Below are positions 42,674 to 53,997 of a stretch of DNA of 64,000 nucleotides, piece after piece; within the stretch, counting starts at the first letter, position 1; each line of letters begins with the position of its first letter. The stretch is taken from NCBI GenBank assembly GCA_001184205.1, contig LBMP01000001.1, positions 601,365 to 665,364 on the forward strand. Direction: 5' to 3'. This DNA is from Desulfocarbo indianensis (GTDB lineage Bacteria; Desulfobacterota; Desulfarculia; Desulfarculales; Desulfarculaceae). A program made the position numbers and the translations under genes. Under the pieces are notes generated by a model that had not been told where the DNA came from, made no database searches, and saw only the letters and a program-made list of their open reading frames with translations.

Positions 42674-43975
42674 TCATTTCATGTGAGAGGGGATGAAGGT
42701 GGCCAGCTCGGGAACGGCGATGAGCAGGCCGATGGCCAGCGCCGCCGCCGCCATGAAGGGCCAGATCCCCTTGAATATGGTGTTCATGGGAATATCGGAA
42801 GCCACTCCGCTTATCACGAAAACGTTGAGCCCCACCGGAGGGGTGATGAGCCCTATCTCCAACACCATCACCATGATAACCCCATACCAGATGGGATCGA
42901 AACCCAGAGTCTGCACCACGGGGAAAAGAATGGGGGTGGTGAGGATCATGATGGCGAAGCAATCCATGACGCAGCCCAGGGCCACGTACAGAAGCAGGAT
43001 GCCCAGGAGGATCAAATGGCGGGGCCAGGGCAGGCCGCCCAAAAGATCGGCCAGGTGCATGGGAAGCTGGGTCACCGCCAGGAAGCGGGAAAATATCTCG
43101 GCGCCGATGATGATGAGGAAGATCATGGCCGTGGTCTTGCCGGTGGCCATGAGGCAGTCCAGCACGGTGCGGGCGTTCAGCTTTCCCTTGCACAGCGCGA
43201 TGACGAAGGAGCCGAAGGCCCCCACCCCGGCGGCCTCGGTGGGGGTGAACACCCCCAGGTAGATGCCGCCTATCACCAGAACGCACAGGGCCAGCATGCC
43301 CCACACCCCGGCCAGGGAGCGCATTCTTTCCCGCAGGCTGAAATGTTCGCCCGGCGGGCCCAGCTCGGGTTTCAGGCGGCATTGCACATAGACCGTGGCG
43401 ATGAAAAACCCCGACAGGATCACGCCCGGAATCACGCCGGCCATGAACAGCTTGCCGATGGATTCCTCGATGATGATGCCGTAGATCACGAAGCCGATGC
43501 TGGGCGGGATGAGGATGCCCAGGGTGCCGCCGGCGGCCACGCTGCCCGAGGCCAGGCTGGGGTCGTAGCCGAACTTGCGCATCTCCGGCAGGGCCACGGT
43601 GCCCATGGTGGCGGCGGTGGCCAGGGAGGAGCCGCTGATGGAGGAGAACCCGGCGCAGCCCACGATGGTGGCCATGGCCAGGCCGCCGGGGCGATGGCCC
43701 AGCCAGGTGTGCACCGCCTGGTATATCTCGCGGCTGATGCCGGAAACAAAGGCGAACTGGCCCATGAGCACGAAGAGGGGGATGACGCTGAGCATGTAGG
43801 AGGAGCCGGAGGAATAGGGCGTCAGCCCCAACACCGCCAGGCTGGCCTCCAGGCCCACCACCTGGGCGTAGCCCAAAAAGCCCACCAGGGCCAGGGCCAG
43901 GCCGATGTTCATGCGCAGGGCCAGGAGAACGAATAAAAGAACGATCCCCGCCAAACCCAAGCTTTCGGGAGACAT
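42674..43975 (-). CDS. dctM: TRAP transporter large permease subunit (DctM type)
   Basis: Sodium-driven importer subunit with about twelve membrane helices (433 aa). Signatures include GHRPGGLAMATIVGCAGFSSISGSS (shown in part), ILIPPSIGFVIYG and FTPTEAAGVGAFGSFVIA. I set the start at ATG 43975 with GGAGGA 7 bases upstream; a much longer open frame upstream overlaps dctQ in another frame and is not coding. Its ATG is 2 bases from the dctQ stop, so expression is coupled. Confidence 0.93.
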   Translation of the reverse strand: MSPESLGLAGIVLLFVLLALRMNIGLALALVGFLGYAQVVGLEASLAVLGLTPYSSGSSYMLSVIPLFVLMGQFAFVSGISREIYQAVHTWLGHRPGGLAMATIVGCAGFSSISGSSLATAATMGTVALPEMRKFGYDPSLASGSVAAGGTLGILIPPSIGFVIYGIIIEESIGKLFMAGVIPGVILSGFFIATVYVQCRLKPELGPPGEHFSLRERMRSLAGVWGMLALCVLVIGGIYLGVFTPTEAAGVGAFGSFVIALCKGKLNARTVLDCLMATGKTTAMIFLIIIGAEIFSRFLAVTQLPMHLADLLGGLPWPRHLILLGILLLYVALGCVMDCFAIMILTTPILFPVVQTLGFDPIWYGVIMVMVLEIGLITPPVGLNVFVISGVASDIPMNTIFKGIWPFMAAAALAIGLLIAVPELATFIPSHMK

Positions 43976-43977
43976 AT

Positions 43978-44448
43978 TTATTCCTCCCGCCGCCAGGCCC
44001 TGGCGATGTCCCGCGCGAGCTCCCAGCACATGGCCGCGCAACCCGCGGCCACCAGGAACACGAAGGGCGCCACCGGGATGTGCAGGGTGCCGGAGTATTC
44101 CTTCATAATCAAAAGTTCCCAGCCCCGCTCCAGGGTTTTCCAGGTGATGAGCCCCAAGACGACGAGAGAGGCCAGGCGGTTGAGGATATCCACCCGCCGC
44201 CGCCAGGGGGCGGGCAGGCCGCCCACCACCAGGTCCACGGCAACGTGCGCCTTTTCCTGCTGGGCCAGGCCCAGGAAGCAAAAGACCACGATGACGATCA
44301 TGAACTCGGTCAGCTCCAGGGCCCCCAGGATGGGCTGCTGGAAGATGTAGCGGCCGGCCACGTCGGCGGTGGTGAGCAGCATCATCAGAAAAAGAACCGC
44401 GGCTCCCAGATAGGCCAGAATCTTGCTCGGCTGGTTGGCTTTGGACAT
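43978..44448 (-). CDS. dctQ: TRAP transporter small permease subunit (DctQ type)
   Basis: Four-helix partner of DctM (156 aa), with the family text LGALELTEFMIVIVVFCFLGLAQQEKAHVAVDL (shown in outline) in the second and third helices. The start at ATG 44448 follows GGGAG; an upstream in-frame extension is Pro/Arg-rich and unlike the family. Located between dctP and dctM as usual. Confidence 0.9.
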   Translation of the reverse strand: MSKANQPSKILAYLGAAVLFLMMLLTTADVAGRYIFQQPILGALELTEFMIVIVVFCFLGLAQQEKAHVAVDLVVGGLPAPWRRRVDILNRLASLVVLGLITWKTLERGWELLIMKEYSGTLHIPVAPFVFLVAAGCAAMCWELARDIARAWRREE

Positions 44449-44600
44449 GGCGCTCCCTTTCGGGGGTGTGGGGAGTTTTGCCGGTATTGCGCGCGGGCCC
44501 GCCGGAAACGGCCGCCGAGGCAGCCGGGAGAGGTCGCTTGGGCATCGCCCCCAGGAAGGACGAGGCTTTTCGCCGCTGCGGCGGCGTCCCGGCGGTTCTC

Positions 44601-45617
44601 CTACTTGGCCTTGCTGTGGCCCAGGAGGAGCATGGCCTCGTTCAGCACCGCCTTGCCGGGCAGTCCCTTGGCCTCCATGTCCTGGGCCCATTTGTCCCAC
44701 AGCGCCTGGGTTTCGGTTTTCCACATCAACCGCTCCTCCATGGAGAGCGTGGCGACCCTCATGCCCTTTTCGACCGCCTTTTCCTTGGCCACCAGTTCGG
44801 CCTGGTCAAAGGCCTTGCCCGCCCTTCGGCTCATGGCCAGGCCGCTGTGGGCCTCGATGGCCTTTTTAACCTCGGGCGGCAGGGAGTCGAATTTCTTCTG
44901 GTTCATGACGATGGCCATGTTCAGGGAGTAGAGGGTCACTTCGGTGGCGAAGTGGGTGACGTCCTCCTGTTTGAAGGCCACCAGGCCCTCATAGGAGATG
45001 GTGGTGCCGTCGATGACGCCGCGCTCCAGGGCGGGGTAAACCTCGGGCACCGGCATGAAAACCGGCACCGCGCCCACGATGGTCAAAGCGCCGTTGGCAA
45101 AGGGGTTGGTGCAGCGCATCTTGAGCCCCTTCATGTCGCCCAGGGTGTTGACCTGCTTCTTGACCGTGAAGACGTGGGCCGGGCCGTGCTGGAAGAGCCA
45201 GAGCACCTTGACGTCCTTGAATTCGTCCCCCAGGTATTTCTCATAAACCTTCCACAGGGCGGCGCTGGTCTCCTCGGCGGTGGTGAACATGAAGGGCAGC
45301 TCGAAGACCGAGCTGAGCAGGAAACGGCCCGGCGCATAGGAGAGGATGGGGAAGGAAAGGTCGGCTATGCCCTTGGCCGCCATGTCGTAATGCTCCGGCG
45401 GCTTGCCCAGGGCCCCGGAGGAAAATATGGTGACCTTGAAATCGTGGCCCGAGGCCTTGGCGATCTCCCGGGCCCAAGGTTCGATGACCTGTTTGTGCTG
45501 CACGTGGTTGGGGGCCATGAAGGAGGCCAGTTTGAGGTTGATTTCCGCGGCGGCGGCCATGGAGGCCATGGCGGCGACCGCGGCCGCGAACACAAAAACG
45601 AAGAAACATTTGCGCAT
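44601..45617 (-). CDS. dctP: TRAP transporter solute-binding protein (DctP type)
   Basis: Periplasmic receptor delivering an organic acid to DctQM. Signal peptide 1-23 (cut after MAAAA), then the DctP fold with LGDMKGLKMRCTNPFANGALTIVGA, in which the Arg of LKMRCTNP is the conserved carboxylate anchor, and PEVYPALERGVIDGTTISYEG. 338 aa is typical. The ligand carries a carboxylate by family rule; its identity is unknown. First gene of the dctPQM-ligase operon, divergent from the GntR gene. Confidence 0.92.
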   Translation of the reverse strand: MRKCFFVFVFAAAVAAMASMAAAAEINLKLASFMAPNHVQHKQVIEPWAREIAKASGHDFKVTIFSSGALGKPPEHYDMAAKGIADLSFPILSYAPGRFLLSSVFELPFMFTTAEETSAALWKVYEKYLGDEFKDVKVLWLFQHGPAHVFTVKKQVNTLGDMKGLKMRCTNPFANGALTIVGAVPVFMPVPEVYPALERGVIDGTTISYEGLVAFKQEDVTHFATEVTLYSLNMAIVMNQKKFDSLPPEVKKAIEAHSGLAMSRRAGKAFDQAELVAKEKAVEKGMRVATLSMEERLMWKTETQALWDKWAQDMEAKGLPGKAVLNEAMLLLGHSKAK

Positions 45618-46083
45618 GACTCATACCTCCCAAAGGTTTGAAGGAGCCCGTGGCCGGCTCCGGGCAAGCTGGTCCCCCTGCCAAGGGGAAGCCTCTTGGA
45701 CGGAGCGGTTTTCCGGGCGGGCCGGCCAGACGGCGGCCCTGTTATGGCATTTTTTTCAAGCCGTCCGCCGCGCCCCCATCTCCCTGGCTTGCGCCGGACG
45801 GCTCCAAAGAAAACCTATTGGAACGGACTCGCGGTGATATGAATCATGTTGCCGACGCCCTTTAAGCCCTGTATGCAATCTTTGCCGCTGGCGCGCGTCG
45901 CCCGGCGGCCGGGCGCTGCTCCCGGCCCTGTTCAGGGCCCCTTGCGCGCTACTTGGGTGTATTATGGTCTTGCATCAGATGATTTAATGGTCCTACATTA
46001 ATCAAACGGACCAAAGCCTGTCAACCGCTTTTTTTCTTCCACGGGAAGCGATTTGAAAGTATGTATTAGGCCAGGGAGGGTTG
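45618..46083. other. Divergent regulatory region of the TRAP operon and GntR gene
   Basis: 466 bases without a gene. The right 120 bases are AT-rich and hold the operator-like inverted repeat at 45988-46013 and repeated ATGGTC words (45964, 45987). The left part is GC-rich leader of dctP. Confidence 0.5.
45988..46013. promoter_or_regulatory. Putative GntR operator
   Basis: TGGTCC (45988-45993) and GGACCA (46008-46013) are inverted with a 14-base AT-rich spacer. FadR-type GntR proteins bind TGGTC/GACCA half-sites, usually closer together, so the exact site may use other half-sites nearby. It lies 71 bases before the regulator's start. Confidence 0.4.
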
Positions 46084-46812
46084 ATGCCTGATTTCAGACC
46101 CATAAAGCAGACCCGCGCCTCGGAGGAGGTGCTGGCCCAACTGAAGGAGGCCATTTTGCGCGGCCAGGTGAAGGCCGGCGAAAAACTTCCTTCGGAACGC
46201 GAACTTACCGAGCAATTCCAGGTGAGCCGCGGCGTGGTGCGCGAGGCCATCCGGGTATTGGAAATGACCGGATTCGTGACCATGAAACAGGGCCCTTCCG
46301 GCGGGGCCTTTGTCACCGGCCTCAACTTCGACCAGCTCAGCAACGGCTTCTTGGACATGTACCTGGCCAACAAGCTCACCATTCCCGAGCTGAATCAGGT
46401 GCGCCTGCACATTGAGCCGGAGATGGCCCGCCTGGCGTCCCAGCGCATCACGCCAGCCTTTCGCCTGCGCCTGGAAAAGGCCATCGCCGCCGAGCGCGCG
46501 CCGGTGGATTCCTATGACGAGCGCATGGAGCGCATGACCGAGGTGCATTTCATCCTGGCCGAGATGTGCGGCAATTATCTGTTCGAGGCCATAGACAACG
46601 CCCTGATCAAGCTGACCCACCAGATCGTGGACGCGGTGAAGCCGGAAGACCACGACGCCCTGCACGGAGCCGGCGAGCACGACGAGATTGCCCAAGCCGT
46701 GATAGAGGGCGACGGGGAAAAAGCCGCAAAGGCCATGCGGGCCCACCTGGAAAAATTCTGCCAGGAGCTGAGCCGGGTGGATTTGATATACAAGGGACTC
46801 ATGAAATACTGA
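46084..46812 (+). CDS. GntR-family transcriptional regulator, FadR/FCD subfamily
   Basis: The winged helix (residues about 10-75) reads AILRGQVKAGEKLPSERELTEQFQVSRGVVREAIRVLE (shown in outline), textbook GntR. The FCD effector domain (about 95-235) has the metal-binding histidines: FILAEMCGNYLF-type text and EHDEIAQAVIEGDGEKAAKAMRAHLE. It most likely senses the TRAP substrate or its CoA ester and represses the divergent operon. The start is ATG 46084 after GGGAGGG; it is followed closely by the aminotransferase gene. Confidence 0.92.
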   Translation: MPDFRPIKQTRASEEVLAQLKEAILRGQVKAGEKLPSERELTEQFQVSRGVVREAIRVLEMTGFVTMKQGPSGGAFVTGLNFDQLSNGFLDMYLANKLTIPELNQVRLHIEPEMARLASQRITPAFRLRLEKAIAAERAPVDSYDERMERMTEVHFILAEMCGNYLFEAIDNALIKLTHQIVDAVKPEDHDALHGAGEHDEIAQAVIEGDGEKAAKAMRAHLEKFCQELSRVDLIYKGLMKY

Positions 46813-46824
46813 GGCGGAGGCGTG

Positions 46825-48186
46825 ATGAGGCAGAGCCGGAGGGGGTTTTTCAAGACGGCGGCGGCTTGGGGCTGCGCCCTGGGGTTGCAACCCTTAAGCA
46901 AATCCATCGAGGCCATGGCGGCCGGCCCCCAGGAGGGGCGGGAATTCTGGGAGATGGTGCGCCGGCAATACTTCAGCCTGTCCCCTGATTACATCTACAT
47001 GAACAACTCCACCTTCGGCGCCACCCTGAATCCGGTGGCCAGCCGCATGCGGGAGGTTCAGCAGCTCTTTTCCCAGGGCCTCTACGTAATGCGCTTTCTG
47101 CGCGAGATCGTGTTCCAGCTTCCCGGCATCTACACCCGCCTGGCCCGGCTGATCAACGGATACGACCAAGAAGGCGGCAAATACATCGGCCTGGTGGACT
47201 CGGTGACCGAGGGCATGTCCCTGGCGGCCAACGGCTTGAACCTGGGCTCGGGCGACGTGATCCTCACCACCGACCACGAGCACACCGGCGGCTTCACCTG
47301 CTGGTCCCTGCAAAAAGACCGGCGGGGGGCCAAGGTGGTGGAGGTGCCCCTGGTGGAGGGCGGCTACGGCCGGGAAGACTGGCGGGCCAGCTTTTTGGAC
47401 CGCTTTGAAGCGGCCCTGGCCTCCCAGCCGGTGAAGGCGGTCTCCTTCAGCTACATCACCTGCTCCACCGGCCACGTGCTGCCCGCCCAGGAGCTGTGCG
47501 CCCTGGCCCGGCGCTACGGGGCCGTGAGCGTGGTGGACGCGGCCCAGGCATTCGCCGTGCATCAACTGGACTTAAAAAGCCTGGACTGCGACATCATGGT
47601 GATGAACGGCCATAAATACCTGGGCGGGCCCATCGGATCGGGGTTCCTTTGCGTGCATCCCCGGCGGCTGCAGAGCCTCGATGGCTTCTGGCCCACCGTG
47701 GTGGACGACAACGTTTATTACCCGCAGCAGCTTTCGAGCAACCGGCCCTATCAAAAGGGCGGGGTGCGCTCCTACACCAATCTATTGCCCCTGAGCGAGG
47801 CCCTGGCCTTTTACGAAGAACTGGGAGCGGAGCTGGTCCACAACCGCTTGTACGCCATGGGGCGCTGGCTGCGCACCGGGCTATCGCGCTATGGCGACGC
47901 CTTCCAAATATTGACCCCGCGCCAGGAAGGCCAGGCCGTGGTCATGACCTGCTTCCGGGTGGCCGGCGCGTCTTCCTCCAGCGTGGTGGACGCCCTTTCC
48001 AGCCAATACGGCCTGGAGGTCAAGCACGCCGAGGAAGGCGGAGCCGACGCGGTGCGGCTCTCGCCCCATTACTACAACACCGGGGACGAAATGCTGGCCC
48101 TGGCCCGGGCGCTGTGCCAGATAGCCGGAGTGCCCCTGGAGACCTGGCTGGAGGACAATCCCCTGGACGGCCTGCCCCTAAGGTGA
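46825..48186 (+). CDS. Tat-exported class V aminotransferase-fold PLP enzyme
   Basis: PLP enzyme of the class V/isopenicillin-N-epimerase-like group. The Schiff-base lysine is in VMNGHKYLGGPIGSGF (about residue 260) and the PLP-phosphate and ring contacts lie in VTEGMSLAANGL and VVDAAQAF. The N-terminus is a twin-arginine signal, QSRRGFFKTAAAWGCALGL, then a spacer, so the folded holoenzyme should be exported, which is rare for PLP enzymes. Start is ATG 46825 with GGAGG upstream, 12 bases after the GntR stop. Substrate unknown; it may process the compound taken up by the TRAP system. Confidence 0.85.
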   Translation: MRQSRRGFFKTAAAWGCALGLQPLSKSIEAMAAGPQEGREFWEMVRRQYFSLSPDYIYMNNSTFGATLNPVASRMREVQQLFSQGLYVMRFLREIVFQLPGIYTRLARLINGYDQEGGKYIGLVDSVTEGMSLAANGLNLGSGDVILTTDHEHTGGFTCWSLQKDRRGAKVVEVPLVEGGYGREDWRASFLDRFEAALASQPVKAVSFSYITCSTGHVLPAQELCALARRYGAVSVVDAAQAFAVHQLDLKSLDCDIMVMNGHKYLGGPIGSGFLCVHPRRLQSLDGFWPTVVDDNVYYPQQLSSNRPYQKGGVRSYTNLLPLSEALAFYEELGAELVHNRLYAMGRWLRTGLSRYGDAFQILTPRQEGQAVVMTCFRVAGASSSSVVDALSSQYGLEVKHAEEGGADAVRLSPHYYNTGDEMLALARALCQIAGVPLETWLEDNPLDGLPLR

Positions 48187-48324
48187 GGCGAAAAAATAGC
48201 GGTCCGCGAGCAGAATCGCGGTCCGCTATTTATCTATGCGGGCCAAACAGCCAGCGGGCAAAGGGCTTTTCAGATACAGCCGGCCCGATATGGCGCAAGG
48301 CCGAGGAATGCGTCTAACGGCCTA

Positions 48325-48528
48325 TCATTGCCGCATCTTGCATTCCTTGTCCCATTCGGGACAGACTTCCTCCATCTTTTTTTGATATTTGGCCTGGCAT
48401 TCGCCGCACTCAAGCTCCACGTTGGGCACCTCGCCGAAACGTTTCTTGATTTCCTCGGGAGAAAGGTGGCTCACCGCGCTGCAGCCGCATTGGGGGCAGG
48501 CGTTGACTAACTTGTATTTTTTACTCAC
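48325..48528 (-). CDS. Small zinc-ribbon-like protein (67 aa)
   Basis: CPQCGC (Cys11, Cys14, Cys16) and CGEC (Cys41, Cys44) give two knuckles for one zinc, and two more Cys occur near the C-terminus. The rest is Lys/Glu-rich. The start is GTG 48528 with AGGAGG 6 bases upstream, a strong signal that this is a real gene. Function unknown. Confidence 0.7.
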   Translation of the reverse strand: MSKKYKLVNACPQCGCSAVSHLSPEEIKKRFGEVPNVELECGECQAKYQKKMEEVCPEWDKECKMRQ

Positions 48529-49015
48529 GCGATTCCTCCTGTTCAGAAATCATATGATTCTGGCGCGGCCGGGCTCGCGGCCGCGGGCCATATAAAAAAG
48601 ATTATCACCTGGAAGCGGCGCCGGCAATGGCGGCTGGGCCGCGCATGGCAATCGGTGGCCAAGACGCCGCATCAGCGGTTGTTGAAAAATCCCCAAGCGA
48701 ACGCCAGCCCGCTGATCGAATAGCAATGCGGGGCGAAGACGGCGGCGGCAGGATCAAGAGCGTTCGGCCTGATAATCAAAAGGGCCGCCCCATAACCGAG
48801 GCGGCCGCCATGGCCTTGGCAGCTTGACTGCCGGGAACGGGTCCGAAGTTCACCGGGCCCGCCGTTCAGGGCCCGCGGTCACAAGACCGGGATTCACCAG
48901 GCCGGGCTCCCAGGGATCATCAGGCCGGGATCACTGGGCCAGGGACGTAGGGCCTGGTTCGCAAGAACCAAACTCATGAGGACGGGGCCGCGATGCCGGG
49001 GTCACGGGCCGGGGT
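48529..49015. other. Intergenic region behind gyrB with degenerate repeats
   Basis: 487 bases without a gene. The right half (about 48846-48960) is an array of decayed 14-15-base units such as ATTCACCAGGCCGGG and ATCACTGGGCCAGGG. GGTTCGCAAGAACC (48956-48969) is a small hairpin. The left half is featureless. Confidence 0.5.
48846..48960. repeat. Degenerate 14-15-nt tandem array at the gyrB 3' end
   Basis: Units include GTTCACCGGGCCCGCC, GTTCAGGGCCCGCG, GTCACAAGACCGGG, ATTCACCAGGCCGGG and ATCACTGGGCCAGGG. They share a TCAC core followed by GGCC and GGG. Similar but not identical arrays lie behind acsE (9050-9126) and acsC (10284-10365). Confidence 0.55.
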
Positions 49016-51801
<2,786 letters not shown>

Positions 51802-52254
51802 ATGAAACGGACTAAAAGCATAGTTGCCCTGTGTATGGCCCTGATGCTCTGTCTGTGCTGGTCGGGCCTGGCCCTGGCCGCGGAGGCAAAAGCCAAAGAC
51901 CCCGCGGCCATGGAAAAAATGGAAAAGAAGGCCCCGGTAAAGGCCGAGAAGAAGGCCACCGCCAAGGCGGAGAAGAAGGCGACCAAGGCCAAGGCCGATA
52001 AGAAGGCCGCGGCCAAGAAGGCGGACATGAAGAAGGCCAAGAAAAAGGCCGAGCCGCCCAAGCCGGTGAACATAAACACCGCCAGTGAAAAGGAGCTGCA
52101 GCAGCTCAAGGGGGTGGGGCCCAAGACCGCCAAGGCCATCGCGGATTACCGCAAGAAGCACGGCGAATTCAAGAGCGCCGAAGACCTGATGAAGGTGAAG
52201 GGCATCGGCAAGAAGACCCTGGGCAACAACAAGGACCTGATCAAGACCAAGTAA
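51802..52254 (+). CDS. Exported helix-hairpin-helix (ComEA-like) protein with Lys/Ala-rich linker
   Basis: Signal peptide (residues 1-27, ending GLALAAE), then a Lys/Ala-rich segment (about 30-88) and one HhH-pair domain (NINTASEKELQQLKGVG, AKAIADYRKKHGEF, MKVKGIGKKTL) at about 90-148. This is the DNA-binding fold of ComEA, the competence receptor, but no membrane anchor is seen, so it would be periplasmic or secreted. The basic linker also suits nucleic-acid or anionic surface binding. No competence genes are nearby. AGGAG precedes the ATG. Confidence 0.85.
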   Translation: MKRTKSIVALCMALMLCLCWSGLALAAEAKAKDPAAMEKMEKKAPVKAEKKATAKAEKKATKAKADKKAAAKKADMKKAKKKAEPPKPVNINTASEKELQQLKGVGPKTAKAIADYRKKHGEFKSAEDLMKVKGIGKKTLGNNKDLIKTK

Positions 52255-52276
52255 CATATCTTAGCCGCCAAATACC

Positions 52277-52309
52277 AAGCGCCGCCTTCCCGTGGGAAGC
52301 GGCGCTTTT
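52277..52309 (+). terminator. Rho-independent terminator after the HhH gene
   Basis: AAGCGCCGC (52277-52285) and TTCCC pair with GGGAA and GCGGCGCTT (52299-52307), one bulge, then TTTT. The arrangement can also work in reverse. Confidence 0.75.
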
Positions 52310-52389
52310 CTTGCGCCCCAGGCCGGCCGCCCAAGCGCGAGCCACGCGGAATCCCTGGACACACGGCCGGGCTGCGCTATTATTGGCCC

Positions 52390-53376
52390 ATGAACAACCC
52401 CGGCATGAAATGCACCCGCTGCCGCGGGCCGGCCAACCACCGCTTTCCCCAACACAACGTGCGCTTCTGCGACGCCTGCCTGGAGGTATTCATTCAGCGC
52501 CAGGTGGAAAAGGCCATCAAGAAATTTAACATGCTGGCTCCGGGCCAGAAGGTGGTGGCGGCCATCAGCGGGGGCAAGGACTCCCTGGCCCTTTGGCAGC
52601 TCCTTATCGACCTGGGCTACGACGCCCTGGGCCTGCACCTGACCCTGGACCTGGGCCCCTTCAGCCAAAAATCCCTGGAGGCCAGCCAGGCCATGGCCCA
52701 GCGCCTGGGCCGGGAGCTGGTGGTGAAAAGCCTTCCCCAGCTCACCGGGCAAAACCTGGAAGACATCGTGCGCGCCAACCGCCGCGAGTTCTGCTCGGTG
52801 TGCGGCACCCTGAAGCGCCACTTCCTCAACAAGCTCTGCCTGGAGCTGGGCGCGGATACCCTGGCCACCGGCCATCATCTGGACGACGAGGCGGGCAGGC
52901 TGTTGGGAAACCTGGTGAGGGGGCATCAGGAATATCTGGACCAGCAATGGCCGGTGTTGGAGGGCCTTAAAAGTGACGAGGGAACCGGCCTGGCGCGCAA
53001 GGTGAAGCCCTTGTGCCGGCTCGCGGGATCGGAGATTAAATCCTACGCCAAGAGCAAGGACCTGCCCGCGGCCTATGGCAAATGCCCGCGCAGCAAGGGA
53101 GCCACCCTGCCTTTTTATCAGGAGGCGGTGGATATTTTGGAAGAGCGCATGCCGGGCACCAAGCGGGAGCTGTATCTGGGCTTTTTACGGCGCAAGGGCG
53201 GGCCGCCGCCGCCGCCCCGGCCCGGCGGGGCCTGCGAACGTTGCGGAGCGCCCACCTATCTGGATTTGTGCGCGGCCTGTCGGCTCTTGCTGCGGGCCGA
53301 GGAATGGGTCCAGGAGAAAAAGGCCCCGGCCGGGCCAGGGGCGGACCAGGGGGCGGCCAAGGGGCATGAAATTTAA
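52390..53376 (+). CDS. ttuA: tRNA-5-methyluridine(54) 2-sulfurtransferase TtuA
   Basis: Replaces O2 of uridine 54 in the T-loop of tRNA with sulfur, using a [4Fe-4S] cluster. The N-terminal zinc finger CTRCRG...CDAC (residues about 7-30), P-loop AAISGGKDSLALW (about 56-68), cluster Cys in REFCSVCGTLKR (about 134-145) and KCPRSKG (about 233), and the C-terminal zinc finger CERCGAP...CAAC match the Thermus enzyme closely in order. The fold and ligands are seen; the tRNA target is inferred from the family. No ribosome site is obvious. TrmFO lies 7 kb away. Confidence 0.9.
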   Translation: MNNPGMKCTRCRGPANHRFPQHNVRFCDACLEVFIQRQVEKAIKKFNMLAPGQKVVAAISGGKDSLALWQLLIDLGYDALGLHLTLDLGPFSQKSLEASQAMAQRLGRELVVKSLPQLTGQNLEDIVRANRREFCSVCGTLKRHFLNKLCLELGADTLATGHHLDDEAGRLLGNLVRGHQEYLDQQWPVLEGLKSDEGTGLARKVKPLCRLAGSEIKSYAKSKDLPAAYGKCPRSKGATLPFYQEAVDILEERMPGTKRELYLGFLRRKGGPPPPPRPGGACERCGAPTYLDLCAACRLLLRAEEWVQEKKAPAGPGADQGAAKGHEI

Positions 53377-53908
53377 ACGCGGGCCGGAGTTCGATCCCCA
53401 GGCCGATCTGGCGGCCATAGCGGACCTGGCCCAGGCCTGGCGCAGCCAGTTCCGGCCGGCCAAGGTGACCTTCGCCAGCTCCCATTTCCAGGCGCGTTTG
53501 GAGGAACTGAGCCAGGCCCACGCCTTCCGCCTCTATCTGGTCACCAGGCCCGATAAGCCCGTCCCCCTGGCCATCCTGCATCCCCTGACCCAGGACGAGG
53601 TCATGCTGCTTTTGGCGCTGTCGCCCCTGGACGGGGAGGACCTGGCCCGGCCCCTGGAAATGAGCCCTCACGAAAAAAGCCAATTGATGGCGGGGGCCCC
53701 CGAGGAGCCCTCGGGCCGGGGAGTCTATCCTTTTCTTCTGGGCGAGCCCCAAGGCATGGCCATCCTGGACCTGGAGCCCGAGGGCCTGGTCTTGACCATG
53801 AGCAAATGGGGCCATCTGAACCTGTTGGAGCCGGAGCCCCTCTTGGCCCAGCGCATGCGGCGCCTGGGCGCGCAGATAAACCGACTGGCCAAGCCCCGGG
53901 AATCCTGA
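53366..53908 (+). CDS. Hypothetical protein overlapping ttuA (180 aa)
   Basis: Starts at ATG 53366 inside the last codons of ttuA (11-base overlap), so it is probably translated with it. It has no signal peptide or membrane segments and begins MKFKRGPEFDPQADL. It is rich in Leu/Glu with a Pro-rich middle; no family is recognised. The short spacer between AAGGGG and the ATG implies re-initiation. Its coupling with TtuA hints at an RNA-modification or quality-control role, which is only a guess. Confidence 0.6.
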   Translation: MKFKRGPEFDPQADLAAIADLAQAWRSQFRPAKVTFASSHFQARLEELSQAHAFRLYLVTRPDKPVPLAILHPLTQDEVMLLLALSPLDGEDLARPLEMSPHEKSQLMAGAPEEPSGRGVYPFLLGEPQGMAILDLEPEGLVLTMSKWGHLNLLEPEPLLAQRMRRLGAQINRLAKPRES

Positions 53909-53945
53909 GGTGCGAGCCCCTGGCCTTACCCCTGGCCTTAAAGCC

Positions 53946-53975
53946 AAAAAAGCCGGCCCCCGTTGGGGGCCGGCT
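53946..53975 (-). terminator. Rho-independent terminator of the PEP-CTERM gene
   Basis: AGCCGGCCCCC pairs with GGGGGCCGGCT around a GTT-type loop. Read on the minus strand the stem is followed by TTTTT (53946-53950). It lies 23 bases past the stop of the gene at 53998. Confidence 0.8.
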
Positions 53976-53997
53976 GAAGGCTGGCCGAGGCTGGCGC

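Noticed and set aside
42674-44545. Single long open frame joining dctM with upstream sequence as a fused TRAP protein
   Set aside because: The extra N-terminus is a frame-shifted reading of dctQ and is Pro/Gly/Arg-rich. dctQ and dctM each have their own ribosome site, so there is no fusion.
48956-48969. tRNA T-arm-like GGTTCGCAAGAACC
   Set aside because: An isolated hairpin inside the degenerate repeat array, with no acceptor stem or anticodon arm around it.
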